Source of the DNA: JAWPMV01 sp038527215
Lineage (GTDB): Bacteria > Bacteroidota > Bacteroidia > J057
Reading direction: 5' to 3'
Assembly (NCBI GenBank): GCA_038527215.1
Contig: JBCBGC010000118.1
Span: forward strand, 1-27,081
Length of the DNA: 27,081 nucleotides
Shown: piece after piece, positions 1 through 6,988 of the stretch
Layout of the letters: each line of letters opens with the position of its first letter
Numbering within the stretch: position 1 is the stretch's first letter
Made by a program: the position numbers and the translations under genes
Notes under the pieces: model-generated
Databases searched by the model: none
Told to the model about the DNA's origin: nothing
Seen by the model: only the letters and a program-made list of their open reading frames with translations

Positions 1-372
1 CGCAAATTCATCGCAATTCTGACGACCAATCACAATGGCATCTTCAGCCAGAAGTCTTTCCAGGGCCGTAGCGGTAAACAGGGATTCGAAGCCGGAAAGC
101 ATTCGAGAGCCAGCGGTAAGCCCGTGTCCCTGATAGCAGATTACATCTTTAATCCCGATCACCAGGCCCGCCAATTTCCCGGCAGTTCCTTCGGCAATTT
201 TTTGATCAATTTCCGCGGCTTTGGCCTTCGCCTCCTCCGCAAATACCTCTACGAACAGGTTGAGAGCCTGCCCCTTTTCAATATTGGCCAAATAAAAATC
301 TACCAGCTCCCTCACAGAAAGGGAGCCGGTAGATATAGATTGTTGAATATCAGCTAGCGTCTGAAAGTCCAA
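1..372 (-). CDS. gatA: Asp-tRNA(Asn)/Glu-tRNA(Gln) amidotransferase subunit A, N-terminal part
   Basis: Amidase subunit of the GatCAB complex, which converts mischarged Glu-tRNA(Gln) and Asp-tRNA(Asn) to the correct aminoacyl-tRNAs in the cytoplasm. The 124 visible codons cover the N-terminal helices and the start of the amidase-signature fold. GLVIGIKDVICYQGHGLTAG carries the conserved lysine of the Ser-cisSer-Lys triad, and it is followed by the GatA-typical LAEDAIVIGRQNCDEFA stretch. The gene runs off the left edge. No ATG lies between the upstream in-frame stop (the tatA stop) and the conserved region; the start chosen is TTG at 372, with ATT at 378 as the only alternative nearby. It lies 21 bases downstream of tatA in the same direction, so the two are probably co-transcribed. 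Family assignment is confident; the start is not. Confidence 0.93.
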   Translation of the reverse strand, partial: MDFQTLADIQQSISTGSLSVRELVDFYLANIEKGQALNLFVEVFAEEAKAKAAEIDQKIAEGTAGKLAGLVIGIKDVICYQGHGLTAGSRMLSGFESLFTATALERLLAEDAIVIGRQNCDEFA

Positions 373-393
373 ACGAATGCTAAATCTGATAAA

Positions 394-621
394 TTAGTCT
401 TTGTCGGGATCAAGTGCTTTGACTTCAGAGTCAATTTCACGCTTGATTTCGCGGGAGGCGTCTTTGAATTCACGGATGCCTTTACCAAGACCTTTTGCGA
501 GCTCGGGAATTCTTTTCGCGCCGAAAAGCAATAGGATTGCCGCCAGAATCAGGAACACTTCGGGACCTCCCAGGGAGATCAACATAATCTTGGCGCTTGA
601 AAACATACTGATTACGGACAT
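394..621 (-). CDS. tatA: Sec-independent translocase component TatA/TatE
   Basis: Pore-forming subunit of the twin-arginine translocase, which exports folded proteins across the inner membrane. The 75-residue product has one hydrophobic helix (about residues 12-33), then the hallmark FGxxRIPELAKGLG hinge and amphipathic helix, then a charged tail (KREIDSEVKALDPDKD). Length and order match TatA-type proteins. The first residues before the helix hold three possible Met starts (1, 6 and 13); the first is used here. It precedes gatA by 21 bases. No tatC or tatB is in view. Confidence 0.93.
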   Translation of the reverse strand: MSVISMFSSAKIMLISLGGPEVFLILAAILLLFGAKRIPELAKGLGKGIREFKDASREIKREIDSEVKALDPDKD

Positions 622-731
622 AATCGTTTTGAATTTGGTTTACTGTAAAGGTAAGACAAATCTTACACCAAAGCGTTTAATTTGGCTCCCAAAACAGCCA
701 GAATGTAAGATAATCACACGCTGTGTCTCTA

Positions 732-739
732 CAAAGATA
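732..739 (-). promoter_or_regulatory. Candidate -7 box TATCTTTG for tatA-gatA
   Basis: Exact match to the Bacteroidota -7 consensus TAnnTTTG on the minus strand, about 110 bases upstream of the tatA start. The -33 position 19 bases upstream reads TTTC, one base off TTTG. It would give a tatA leader of about 105 bases that includes the GTAAGA inverted repeat. Confidence 0.4.
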
Positions 740-939
740 AGACTTTTGACGGTAGGCGAAAAATGAATTTTATTAGTTGCCTCTTTCGAGCAATATGCCC
801 CTTGCGTAACTAGTCAACTGCCTTTGCCAGGGGTTAGGTTTTGGGCTTTTCTTTTTGATTTTCGTAATATCTCAAGCTCGCCTGGAAGAAATGGAGCAAA
901 TTTTACCTCCTTTTTGGCAGAATTAGCCGCAAGCACGAC

Positions 940-970
940 TTTGGACGCAGAGGTGCTCATTGTATATTGG
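940..970 (+). promoter_or_regulatory. Candidate promoter TTTG-N19-TATATTGG directly before the ATG at 975
   Basis: TTTG at 940-943 is followed after exactly 19 bases by TATATTGG (963-970), one mismatch from TAnnTTTG. The ATG begins only five bases after the box, so transcription would start on or near the start codon and give a leaderless or nearly leaderless message. Confidence 0.45.
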
Positions 971-974
971 CAAT

Positions 975-1244
975 ATGTTTAAGTTTTTTCGCAAAAGGTC
1001 CAACGGGCAAGCTAAGTCCCGGGACACGCAGCCTAAAATGCAGGATATGAACGGTGCAGACCTTCAGGTAGGGGACATCGTGGAGGTCCTGAGGTACGAC
1101 CTGGGGTTGTGTAAAGTAATAGATGGAGAAAAAGGGTGGGAATATGAGTCTCTGGAAACCGGAGAAAGGGTCCACTATTCTCGCATGGTAGACGCTGCGA
1201 CCTCTTTTCAAAAGGTGAGAAAAAGCCGCGAAGCCGGAAAATAA
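975..1244 (+). CDS. Small unrecognised protein, possibly SH3/KOW-like
   Basis: 89 residues. A very basic N-terminus (MFKFFRKR, residues 1-8) leads into a compact, beta-rich segment from about residue 32, with LQVGDIVEVLRYDLGLCKV and later GERVHYSRMVDAAT. The GD-V-V pattern followed by short strands resembles small SH3-like/KOW barrels that bind RNA or protein, but that is inference; I do not recognise the family. An in-frame TTG at 960 could extend it by five residues, but the ATG at 975 gives the natural MFKFF start and sits just after the promoter-like box. It is convergent with the radical SAM gene, 27 bases away. Confidence 0.7.
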   Translation: MFKFFRKRSNGQAKSRDTQPKMQDMNGADLQVGDIVEVLRYDLGLCKVIDGEKGWEYESLETGERVHYSRMVDAATSFQKVRKSREAGK

Positions 1245-1271
1245 GAGGTTTCCCGCCTTCGCGACTGAGCC

Positions 1272-2399
1272 TTAGGCTTCGCACCGAGCCTTGATAGCTT
1301 TGGGATCAGGTTTCGGCAATTCCATCGGGGTTTTGCAAAATGGGCAGGGCCTGAGGGTGCCATCATAATCCAATAACAGATACGACACCCCACCGCCACA
1401 GGGAAGGAATTTTCGGGCGAGAGCTGGATAAGTTAAAATGGGATAAGGATCATAATCCGCATCAAAATTGTAGCGGTAAAAATGGTCCGCCAGATAATCC
1501 TTTTCCGCCTGATTCAATTCTACGTCCTGACCAGCAAAATGACCTACCGCTCTGGGTTCGAGGATATTTACCACCGGAACCTCCCAGCTTTTCATCAATT
1601 CCATAAACTGATCGAACCGAGCCTCTTGAATGTATTCCTTGGTGGGGCATACATTTACACTGACCAATAAGCCTGCTTGCTGAGCATTTTGAATGGAGGC
1701 CTGAACCCAGGCATAAGACTTGTGATTTCCCCGAAAGGCATTGTGTTGGGCTGCCTCGTGATGGTCCAGGCTGATGGCCACCCCTTCCAGGCCGGCGGCT
1801 TTCAATTGGAAGGCTTTCTCCACCGTCAGGCCATATCCCGAGGAGTAGATCCATTGGCTGGTTCTGCCCGAAAATTCTTTCACCAGGTATAGCAAATCTG
1901 CATAGCGGTTGAGCGGCTCCCCACCGGAATAGACAATTTGACTCATCCCATAGGCCAACAAGTCGTTGATTTTGTCCTTCAACTCCATCTTGGATAGGAC
2001 ATCCTGCTGGTTGAGGGTATCCCATTCGCTGCAGTGCGCGCACTGTAAGGGACATTTCTTGGTGATGGCTACCAATAAGCGCCGCATCACTCCATTGGGT
2101 TGACCGGAAGGCAGTACTTCTTCCAGATGATGGTAGAAAAACTTGTCAAAGGCAGGGGAGGGCCAAAGGGGATGAAACATGTCCCAGCCATATTGGTGTC
2201 CTACCTTGAAGCCTTTCACCAGTTTCCGTCCCAACAATACATGGTCTCCATGAGCCTTGAGGGCTTGCAGACCCTTCCAGGCCTTAAGGGGATTTCCATA
2301 AAGCTGAAGTCCTACCCGCCAGATGTTCACAAACATCCGGAGCTGTATCCACTTAAAATGCCAACCTCTGACCGTCTGAAATGCAGGGTATTTTTCCAT
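1272..2399 (-). CDS. Radical SAM enzyme with C-terminal extra cysteines
   Basis: 375 residues. The radical SAM cluster motif CPLQCAHC (Cys116, Cys120, Cys123; CX3CX2C) binds the 4Fe-4S cluster that cleaves S-adenosylmethionine. YSGGEP (157-162) is the SAM-binding GGE motif, and the barrel continues through GLEGVAISLD and a late NILEPRAVGHFAG strand. Beyond the barrel, CGG (Cys334) and CPFC (Cys352, Cys355) look like a short SPASM/twitch-like auxiliary cluster site, with a further Cys at 373. About 100 residues before the motif form an aromatic, basic extension of unknown role. Substrate unknown. The start is ten bases after the stop of the upstream lipoprotein gene, so the two are very likely one transcript. 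No precursor peptide gene or other maturation enzyme is visible nearby. The family call is secure; the function is not. Confidence 0.9.
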   Translation of the reverse strand: MEKYPAFQTVRGWHFKWIQLRMFVNIWRVGLQLYGNPLKAWKGLQALKAHGDHVLLGRKLVKGFKVGHQYGWDMFHPLWPSPAFDKFFYHHLEEVLPSGQPNGVMRRLLVAITKKCPLQCAHCSEWDTLNQQDVLSKMELKDKINDLLAYGMSQIVYSGGEPLNRYADLLYLVKEFSGRTSQWIYSSGYGLTVEKAFQLKAAGLEGVAISLDHHEAAQHNAFRGNHKSYAWVQASIQNAQQAGLLVSVNVCPTKEYIQEARFDQFMELMKSWEVPVVNILEPRAVGHFAGQDVELNQAEKDYLADHFYRYNFDADYDPYPILTYPALARKFLPCGGGVSYLLLDYDGTLRPCPFCKTPMELPKPDPKAIKARCEA

Positions 2400-2409
2400 A
2401 TTTCAGGGA

Positions 2410-4074
2410 TTAAGGTTGTTGAACGGCCAGAGCTTTGCTTTGCATACTTAGCTGGTGCAAGGCCAGAGACAGATCATGGGTAATCAGGGGACCGTAGAAT
2501 TTCATTTTCCGCAAGGCTTTTTTCTGAGGCGCATGCGTATAGCTCCTTTCATGATGATAGTAGCCGCTCCCCTTTAACAGATAGGTGAGGCCTGCTTCTT
2601 GTGGCACCGCAAAGTTCAGCTTAATATAATCCCCCTCGGATGGTTGGAGATAGTACTGTTGATCTCTGTTTTGTAAAAGCTCCATCACGTCTTCTCCGTC
2701 CTGATTGGTGGCAGAAAGCAGGGAGTGGGTTTGAGGAGCGGGCAGGTTGGCCAGGTCGGTACTCAGGCTGAGCTGATTTACCTCCCAGAAATTAAAGGCG
2801 CTGCTGAGTTTGATGCGAACTTGTTGGCCCTGGACTTTGCTGAGGTCTACGGGCATGGCCATGATTTTCTCTCTGACGATCCCGGCATTGTGATAGGTGC
2901 CTATTTTTTCCCATCCTGCTGCAGTTTCGAGGTAAGCGGTCATGGACATGCCTCTCTTTGCTGCGTTTTCGTCATATTTTTCTCGTGGGAATTCATCCAT
3001 TTTTCCCATCCACTGATCAAAATCCGTCCCGAACTGTTGGAAGAAATATTCGGCTACTTCTTCGAGCCAGGTGGATTGTTTGCCTTCCATGATTAGGTAG
3101 CCAGTTTGCCCCTTTAGTTGGCTTTTATCAAAGGTAAAAGTGGCTTCGTTCAGGCTTTCCTGATAGGTGCGCTCCCCGAAGTTGTAGGTATGCTCGTCGG
3201 TCTGCCGGACCTGGACCAATATATCCTGTCCCAAAGCTCCTTCAGCAGCGACGGGCGCAATAGCCTCCCCAAAAGCCAGTAGTTCAGCATCCCCGGTTCC
3301 GTAGGCCAATTGGTAACCCGCAGGCACTTTTATGCTCTGCAATTGAAGCTGGTCGAGGTATTCTCTTTCTGGTAGCTCATTGGCGACCATGAGTTGGATC
3401 TGTCCGTTCTGGGCTTGAACATGTTCCAGCATCAGGACATCTTCTCTCTCCAAGGATTGAAAAATGGCTCCACTTAAGAGCGAGCCCTGGGGGATTTTTT
3501 CACCTGCAGGATTCAGGGCATAGACCCGGGGGCAGTTACAAGCAATCGCCAGGAAGATCGCTCCCCCTACCACGATAGAGCCAATGGTAATGCCACTGCT
3601 GGTAATGATGGTTAGGGCTTCGTTTTTATCAAAATAGGTCAGGTTGGCAATGTCAGCGAGGTTGATTTTGACCGCGCCCTCCTTTAAGGGATTTTTTACG
3701 GCCAAAGTAAGGGTACTGAGCAGGCCGGCCCTTTCAGCTTCAGGGATAAGGCCTCTGCGAAAATTCTTTTTATCTGGGATGGTGAAATTGGCTACGGGGG
3801 CCAGGGACAAGGTGGCCATTAAGTCGTTTCCATCGAAGCGGTAGTCATTGGCTTCGTACACCAATCCATCTGAAAAGAGGTTGAGAATGGGTTTAATTTC
3901 GGCGGTGGACTTGATGAATTGATACCATCCTTCTTCCCCGACAAACGCTTCATCCTGGAAGGTCATCGCATCCTGGACGTTGCGCTGATAAAAGTTGATG
4001 CAGCCAAAAAAGCTGAAGCATAGCAGGCCAACCAAAAGGAATATGGCCTTTTTTCTTAAATCTTGTAGGTTCAT
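2410..4074 (-). CDS. Lipoprotein with internal hydrophobic segment, function unknown
   Basis: 554 residues from the ATG at 4074. An upstream ATG at 4167 would add 31 residues that hide the signal peptide, so it was rejected. The N-terminus MNLQDLRKKA plus a hydrophobic stretch ends in a lipobox FFGC (Cys25), indicating an acylated, periplasmic or outer-membrane protein. A second hydrophobic segment (about 158-178) runs straight into CNCP (179-182), followed by GSLLSGAIFQSLERED (about 197-212). From memory this layout (hydrophobic stretch, CP-x-VY, then GAIF-SLER-D) recurs in Bacteroidota proteins of unknown function. The remaining 340 residues look beta-rich, with no enzyme motif. It is the first gene of a pair with the radical SAM gene, which starts ten bases after this stop; the pairing suggests a linked role. 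Confidence 0.8.
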   Translation of the reverse strand: MNLQDLRKKAIFLLVGLLCFSFFGCINFYQRNVQDAMTFQDEAFVGEEGWYQFIKSTAEIKPILNLFSDGLVYEANDYRFDGNDLMATLSLAPVANFTIPDKKNFRRGLIPEAERAGLLSTLTLAVKNPLKEGAVKINLADIANLTYFDKNEALTIITSSGITIGSIVVGGAIFLAIACNCPRVYALNPAGEKIPQGSLLSGAIFQSLEREDVLMLEHVQAQNGQIQLMVANELPEREYLDQLQLQSIKVPAGYQLAYGTGDAELLAFGEAIAPVAAEGALGQDILVQVRQTDEHTYNFGERTYQESLNEATFTFDKSQLKGQTGYLIMEGKQSTWLEEVAEYFFQQFGTDFDQWMGKMDEFPREKYDENAAKRGMSMTAYLETAAGWEKIGTYHNAGIVREKIMAMPVDLSKVQGQQVRIKLSSAFNFWEVNQLSLSTDLANLPAPQTHSLLSATNQDGEDVMELLQNRDQQYYLQPSEGDYIKLNFAVPQEAGLTYLLKGSGYYHHERSYTHAPQKKALRKMKFYGPLITHDLSLALHQLSMQSKALAVQQP

Positions 4075-4181
4075 GACAAAGGTCTGAATAAAACGTATGA
4101 AGGCATGAAAAAGCGTTAGGTCGCTTTTAGGGAAGTACAGGGATGAGAAATATAAGAAAGATAACAATTTCTATTAGGGAG

Positions 4182-4214
4182 AAAAAAAAAGCCCAGACCA
4201 AAGGCCAGAGCTTT
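4182..4214 (-). terminator. Rho-independent terminator after the zinc metallopeptidase gene
   Basis: On the minus strand a 12-base-pair stem with one mismatch (AAAGCTCTGGCC / GGTCTGGGCTTT, loop TTT) is followed by a run of nine T. It lies 19 bases beyond the metallopeptidase stop and separates that gene from the lipoprotein/radical SAM pair. Confidence 0.8.
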
Positions 4215-4232
4215 TATCTTATTCGGTAGGCC

Positions 4233-5120
4233 TTAGAGGGCATTGGCCTGGAAGGTATCACCTTGTCTCAGATCACCGGTTTTATAGCCCTTCATGAACC
4301 AACGCATGCGTTGGGCGGAGGTTCCGTGGGTGAAGGTCTCGGGTCTCACCCGGCCCTGGGATTGCATTTGCAGCTTATCGTCCCCGATAGCCTCGGCGGC
4401 CCGCATGGCTTCTTCAATGTCCCCGCTTTCTACGATGCCGGTCATGCGGTCTGCATAGTGGGCCCATACCCCCGCGAGAAAGTCGGCTTGCAATTCCAAG
4501 CGTACGGACAGGTCATTATAGGCAGCTTGACTGATGCGACCCCGCTGGCGATCTACCTGGGTGGTAATGCCTAACTGATGTTGAATATGGTGCCCCACTT
4601 CATGGGCGATCACGTAGGCCATGGCGAAATCACCGGGCGCATTGAACCGGTTTTTCAAGGTATTGTAAAAACTCAGATCGATATACACCTTCTCATCGGC
4701 TGGGCAATAAAAGGGTCCAGTCGCTGCACTGGCTGACCCACAGGCTGATCTCGTAGCCTGTTCAAACAGCACCAATACGGGCTTGTCGTATGGCCGCCCT
4801 AATTGTTGGGGGAATAAGCGACTAAACACATCTTCGGTTTCTTTGAGGACCACACTCACAAATTCCCCTAAATCATTGCTTTGGGCATCTACGGTGCGGC
4901 TTTGAGAAGGCGGCGCGGTTTGGACCATTTGGCCACTCCCTCCTGAATCCAGAAATTGTAAAGGGTTGCCGCCAAAGACCGCAACTATAATCATCAGCAG
5001 AATGGTACCCAGACCGATCCTGGAACCCCGGCCCCGAGGAATATAACTACGGCCACCTCCTCTGGATTGGCCTCTTCTATCTTCTACGTTAGAACTGGTT
5101 TGTCTTCCACGCCAGCGCAT
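4233..5120 (-). CDS. ypfJ: YpfJ-family neutral zinc metallopeptidase
   Basis: 295 residues. The N-terminus MRWRGRQTSSNVEDRRG is the signature start of this family (Pfam zinc_peptidase, formerly KPN_02809/YpfJ), followed by a Gly/Arg-rich linker and one membrane helix (about 35-50), so the catalytic domain is probably outside the cytoplasm. IAHEVGHHIQ contains the HEXXH zinc motif (His173, Glu174, His177), and ELQADFLAGVWAH (from Glu209) is the conserved downstream helix likely to hold the third zinc ligand. CGSASAATGPFYCP supplies a conserved Cys pair (127 and 139). The length is normal for the family. The physiological substrate is not known. It is transcribed alone and closes with a strong terminator. 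Confidence 0.93.
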   Translation of the reverse strand: MRWRGRQTSSNVEDRRGQSRGGGRSYIPRGRGSRIGLGTILLMIIVAVFGGNPLQFLDSGGSGQMVQTAPPSQSRTVDAQSNDLGEFVSVVLKETEDVFSRLFPQQLGRPYDKPVLVLFEQATRSACGSASAATGPFYCPADEKVYIDLSFYNTLKNRFNAPGDFAMAYVIAHEVGHHIQHQLGITTQVDRQRGRISQAAYNDLSVRLELQADFLAGVWAHYADRMTGIVESGDIEEAMRAAEAIGDDKLQMQSQGRVRPETFTHGTSAQRMRWFMKGYKTGDLRQGDTFQANAL

Positions 5121-5244
5121 AATGTTTTGCTCGTTTAGGGTGTAGGTAAAAAGAATTCGTTTTTAGGATGGATTTGGGCTGTTTAGGTCATCCGAATATA
5201 CTACGGATTTAGGAATTTCGCAGAAGGCATGAAGATTTTCAAAT

Positions 5245-5252
5245 TATCTTTG
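5245..5252 (+). promoter_or_regulatory. -7 box TATCTTTG for the 58-residue gene
   Basis: Exact TAnnTTTG match 53 bases upstream of the ATG at 5306. I see no clear TTTG about 19 bases further upstream. The predicted leader ends in AAAAAGGA, one of the few Shine-Dalgarno-like stretches in the window. Confidence 0.5.
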
Positions 5253-5305
5253 GGGGTACCCTGAAAATTCGTTAATTTTACGCCCACTTTAGAAAAAGGA
5301 TCATC

Positions 5306-5482
5306 ATGGCAAAGAAATTCACCATAAAGAAACATAGACTGCGTGCAAGGGCTCAGCGTAGAAGATTTAGCTTGAAAGTAAACCCTCAAACTTTCGGCAT
5401 CAAAGAAACTCAGGAGCAGAAAAACCTCGAGGTTATTCGCTCTCTGGATTCTAAAATCAAAGCGATACAGGCCAAAGGATAA
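5306..5482 (+). CDS. 58-residue highly basic protein, unrecognised
   Basis: Short reading frame bracketed by an exact -7 box, a purine-rich AAAAAGGA just before the ATG and a strong terminator 23 bases after the stop, which together argue for a real independently transcribed gene. Residues 3-20 are packed with Lys, Arg and His (KKFTIKKHRLRARAQRRR), then a Pro-containing turn (VNPQTFG) and a predicted charged helix to the end (QEQKNLEVIRSLDSKIKAI). It has no signal peptide or membrane helix. The composition suggests a nucleic-acid- or ribosome-binding peptide, but I do not recognise it as a known ribosomal protein. It is convergent with the cold-shock-domain gene, whose stop touches its terminator. 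Confidence 0.75.
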   Translation: MAKKFTIKKHRLRARAQRRRFSLKVNPQTFGIKETQEQKNLEVIRSLDSKIKAIQAKG

Positions 5483-5505
5483 GCTCCTTTCGCAGCAAAA
5501 GCTAT

Positions 5506-5537
5506 ATCCCTTTCGGACCTTTCCGGAAGGGATTTTT
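5506..5537 (+). terminator. Rho-independent terminator of the 58-residue gene
   Basis: A 12-base-pair stem (ATCCCTTTCGGA / TCCGGAAGGGAT, one T-G pair) with loop CCTT, followed by TTTTT. It directly abuts the stop codon of the convergent cold-shock-domain gene at 5538. Reading the other way there is no T-run, so it works mainly for the plus strand. Confidence 0.85.
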
Positions 5538-6779
5538 CTATGCCTGTCTTTTGGATTTCGTTTTGCGACGTTGAAGGTGGTGAGCCACTTTTTGATGGGT
5601 AAGCCACTCGCGATCAGGTGGGGCCAGCAGCCGGGCATTCTGATACGCCCAATCCAGAGAGATAACGGTATTGGCGCGGTATATCTCATGTTCTCTGGCT
5701 ACGACCAGCGCCATGTCCACCCATTCCGGATTTTCCAGGCTCAGCGGGAGCAACAGTTGGATTTGCCCTTGGTAGAACTGCGGGATCGCAGACTTATAAT
5801 TTCGGGTGACCCTTCTTTCGGCGAGATTCACAGCTTGCCTCAGGCGCGCGATCAGTTCTGCTTTCCCCCAGGTTCGATAATCTTTCGGAAAACGATCCAT
5901 CCGATCGCCAATGATGTGCTCATAATCTGGCACCAATCTGCGGGAAGGATCATAAATCATATCCGCCGGCTGCTCAATGTAGGTAGCGATGGAAGGACTT
6001 TGAGGAAAATGACTCATGAGGCGGTCGCTTTCCAGTCCGAAGCGTTTCAACTGCCACAGAGGAGAAGGGATATAGCTATTGGGTTGCGCCTTTTTCTTAG
6101 ATGGAACGAAAAAAGCATAAATCTCCTCTTGCTTATCGGTTACCAGCCCGGTGTTAAAACAGGCGTATTCGTGTCCCTCGGGATCATTGGCGAATTGGAT
6201 CTTATCCTGAGCCTGTAAGCGGTTGAAGGTATGTGACAGGAAATTCTTGAGAATCGGGTGATCGTGGGTGGGATGATGGAGATAATCCCAGTTTTCGGGC
6301 TTGGCCATTTGGGCCAATTGCTTGATGTTGTAATCCCACCGCACCAACCAGGCAAATTTTTCCAGGGGAGAACGGGTGTCGCTGATCACCACTTCTTTGG
6401 CCTGTTCTCCTTTCTCGGTATCAAAAGCACTAAACTCTACCTCGAACCCCCGTTCGATTTTGCGGAATCCAGAACCCAATACATCGGAAAAATGGAAAAA
6501 GAATCGCTGCTGAGTGAGATGATCCTCGATATACCCATATCCTTTTTCATAATGGGTAATGCAGCCGGTCCGTCTTTCGGTGATTCTGGTTACTTGTTTG
6601 GCTTGAGGACCCTTGTCGGTTTGGGTCATCTTAAAGCGAACCATTTCATTGGCTACCAGAATGCGTGCTTGTTCCTCTACGTCCGAAAAGTGGACGAATA
6701 TGCCATGCGGGTTATTGGACGTTTTGATTCTGCCAAATCCCCGTTCCACATTGAAAAAGCTTACGACTCCGATCTGCAT
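5538..6779 (-). CDS. Tandem cold-shock-domain protein with C-terminal DUF3825-like domain
   Basis: 413 residues from the ATG at 6779; an in-frame ATG at 6827 would add 16 residues before the first beta strand. The first cold-shock domain spans about 1-65, with RNP1-like RGFGRIK (13-19) and RNP2-like IFVHFSD (27-33). A second, more divergent one spans about 71-133, with KGYGYIED (79-86) and FFFHFSD (93-99). Both aromatic patches are typical single-stranded nucleic-acid binding surfaces. The remaining 275 residues (SPLEKFAWLVRWDYNIKQLA onward, with FNTGLVT and YAFFVP) match, from memory, DUF3825, whose activity is unknown to me. Cytoplasmic; no signal peptide. A role in RNA handling is inferred from the cold-shock domains. 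The basic C-terminal tail ends RRKTKSKRQA. Confidence 0.85.
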   Translation of the reverse strand: MQIGVVSFFNVERGFGRIKTSNNPHGIFVHFSDVEEQARILVANEMVRFKMTQTDKGPQAKQVTRITERRTGCITHYEKGYGYIEDHLTQQRFFFHFSDVLGSGFRKIERGFEVEFSAFDTEKGEQAKEVVISDTRSPLEKFAWLVRWDYNIKQLAQMAKPENWDYLHHPTHDHPILKNFLSHTFNRLQAQDKIQFANDPEGHEYACFNTGLVTDKQEEIYAFFVPSKKKAQPNSYIPSPLWQLKRFGLESDRLMSHFPQSPSIATYIEQPADMIYDPSRRLVPDYEHIIGDRMDRFPKDYRTWGKAELIARLRQAVNLAERRVTRNYKSAIPQFYQGQIQLLLPLSLENPEWVDMALVVAREHEIYRANTVISLDWAYQNARLLAPPDREWLTHQKVAHHLQRRKTKSKRQA

Positions 6780-6988
6780 GTTGGGGTGGATTTCCAGCAA
6801 TATAGGACCGTATCCAACGGTGGCCAATCAGCCTTTCCTGAACGGACATTTCCGGCACCCCACTGGTAAAAAATCCTTTCCAGTGGTGAACTGTTATTTT
6901 TCGGCTTCGCAAATGGTAAAGTCTGAACATTTTTGGAAGTGGATCAATTAATAATCACATTATTTTTTAGTGGGAATAAAAGCAGGCC

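Larger units (their letters stand above)
622..974. other. Divergent intergenic region, 353 bases, no gene seen
   Basis: Separates tatA (minus) from the small gene starting at 975 (plus). It holds a candidate promoter in each direction. It also holds a short inverted repeat, GTAAGA-CAAA-TCTTAC, at 651-666 in what would be the tatA leader, and a further GTAAGAT copy near 706. I see no convincing coding frame, tRNA or terminator. Confidence 0.5.

Noticed and set aside
622..730. GTAAGA inverted repeat in the tatA leader as a riboswitch
   Set aside because: Only a six-pair stem with a CAAA loop; no conserved riboswitch core is recognisable.
1227..1263. CGCGAAG/CTTCGCG inverted repeat between the small SH3-like gene and the radical SAM gene
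   Set aside because: A 7-base stem with a long loop across the stop codon and no T-run either way; not enough for a terminator call.
5571..6218. 215-codon plus-strand reading frame opposite the cold-shock-domain gene
   Set aside because: Lies entirely inside the well-supported minus-strand gene, and its translation shows no domain, signal or strand periodicity.
6258..6869. 203-codon plus-strand frame over the cold-shock-domain gene start
   Set aside because: Shadow of the minus-strand gene; no recognisable features and it crosses the real start.
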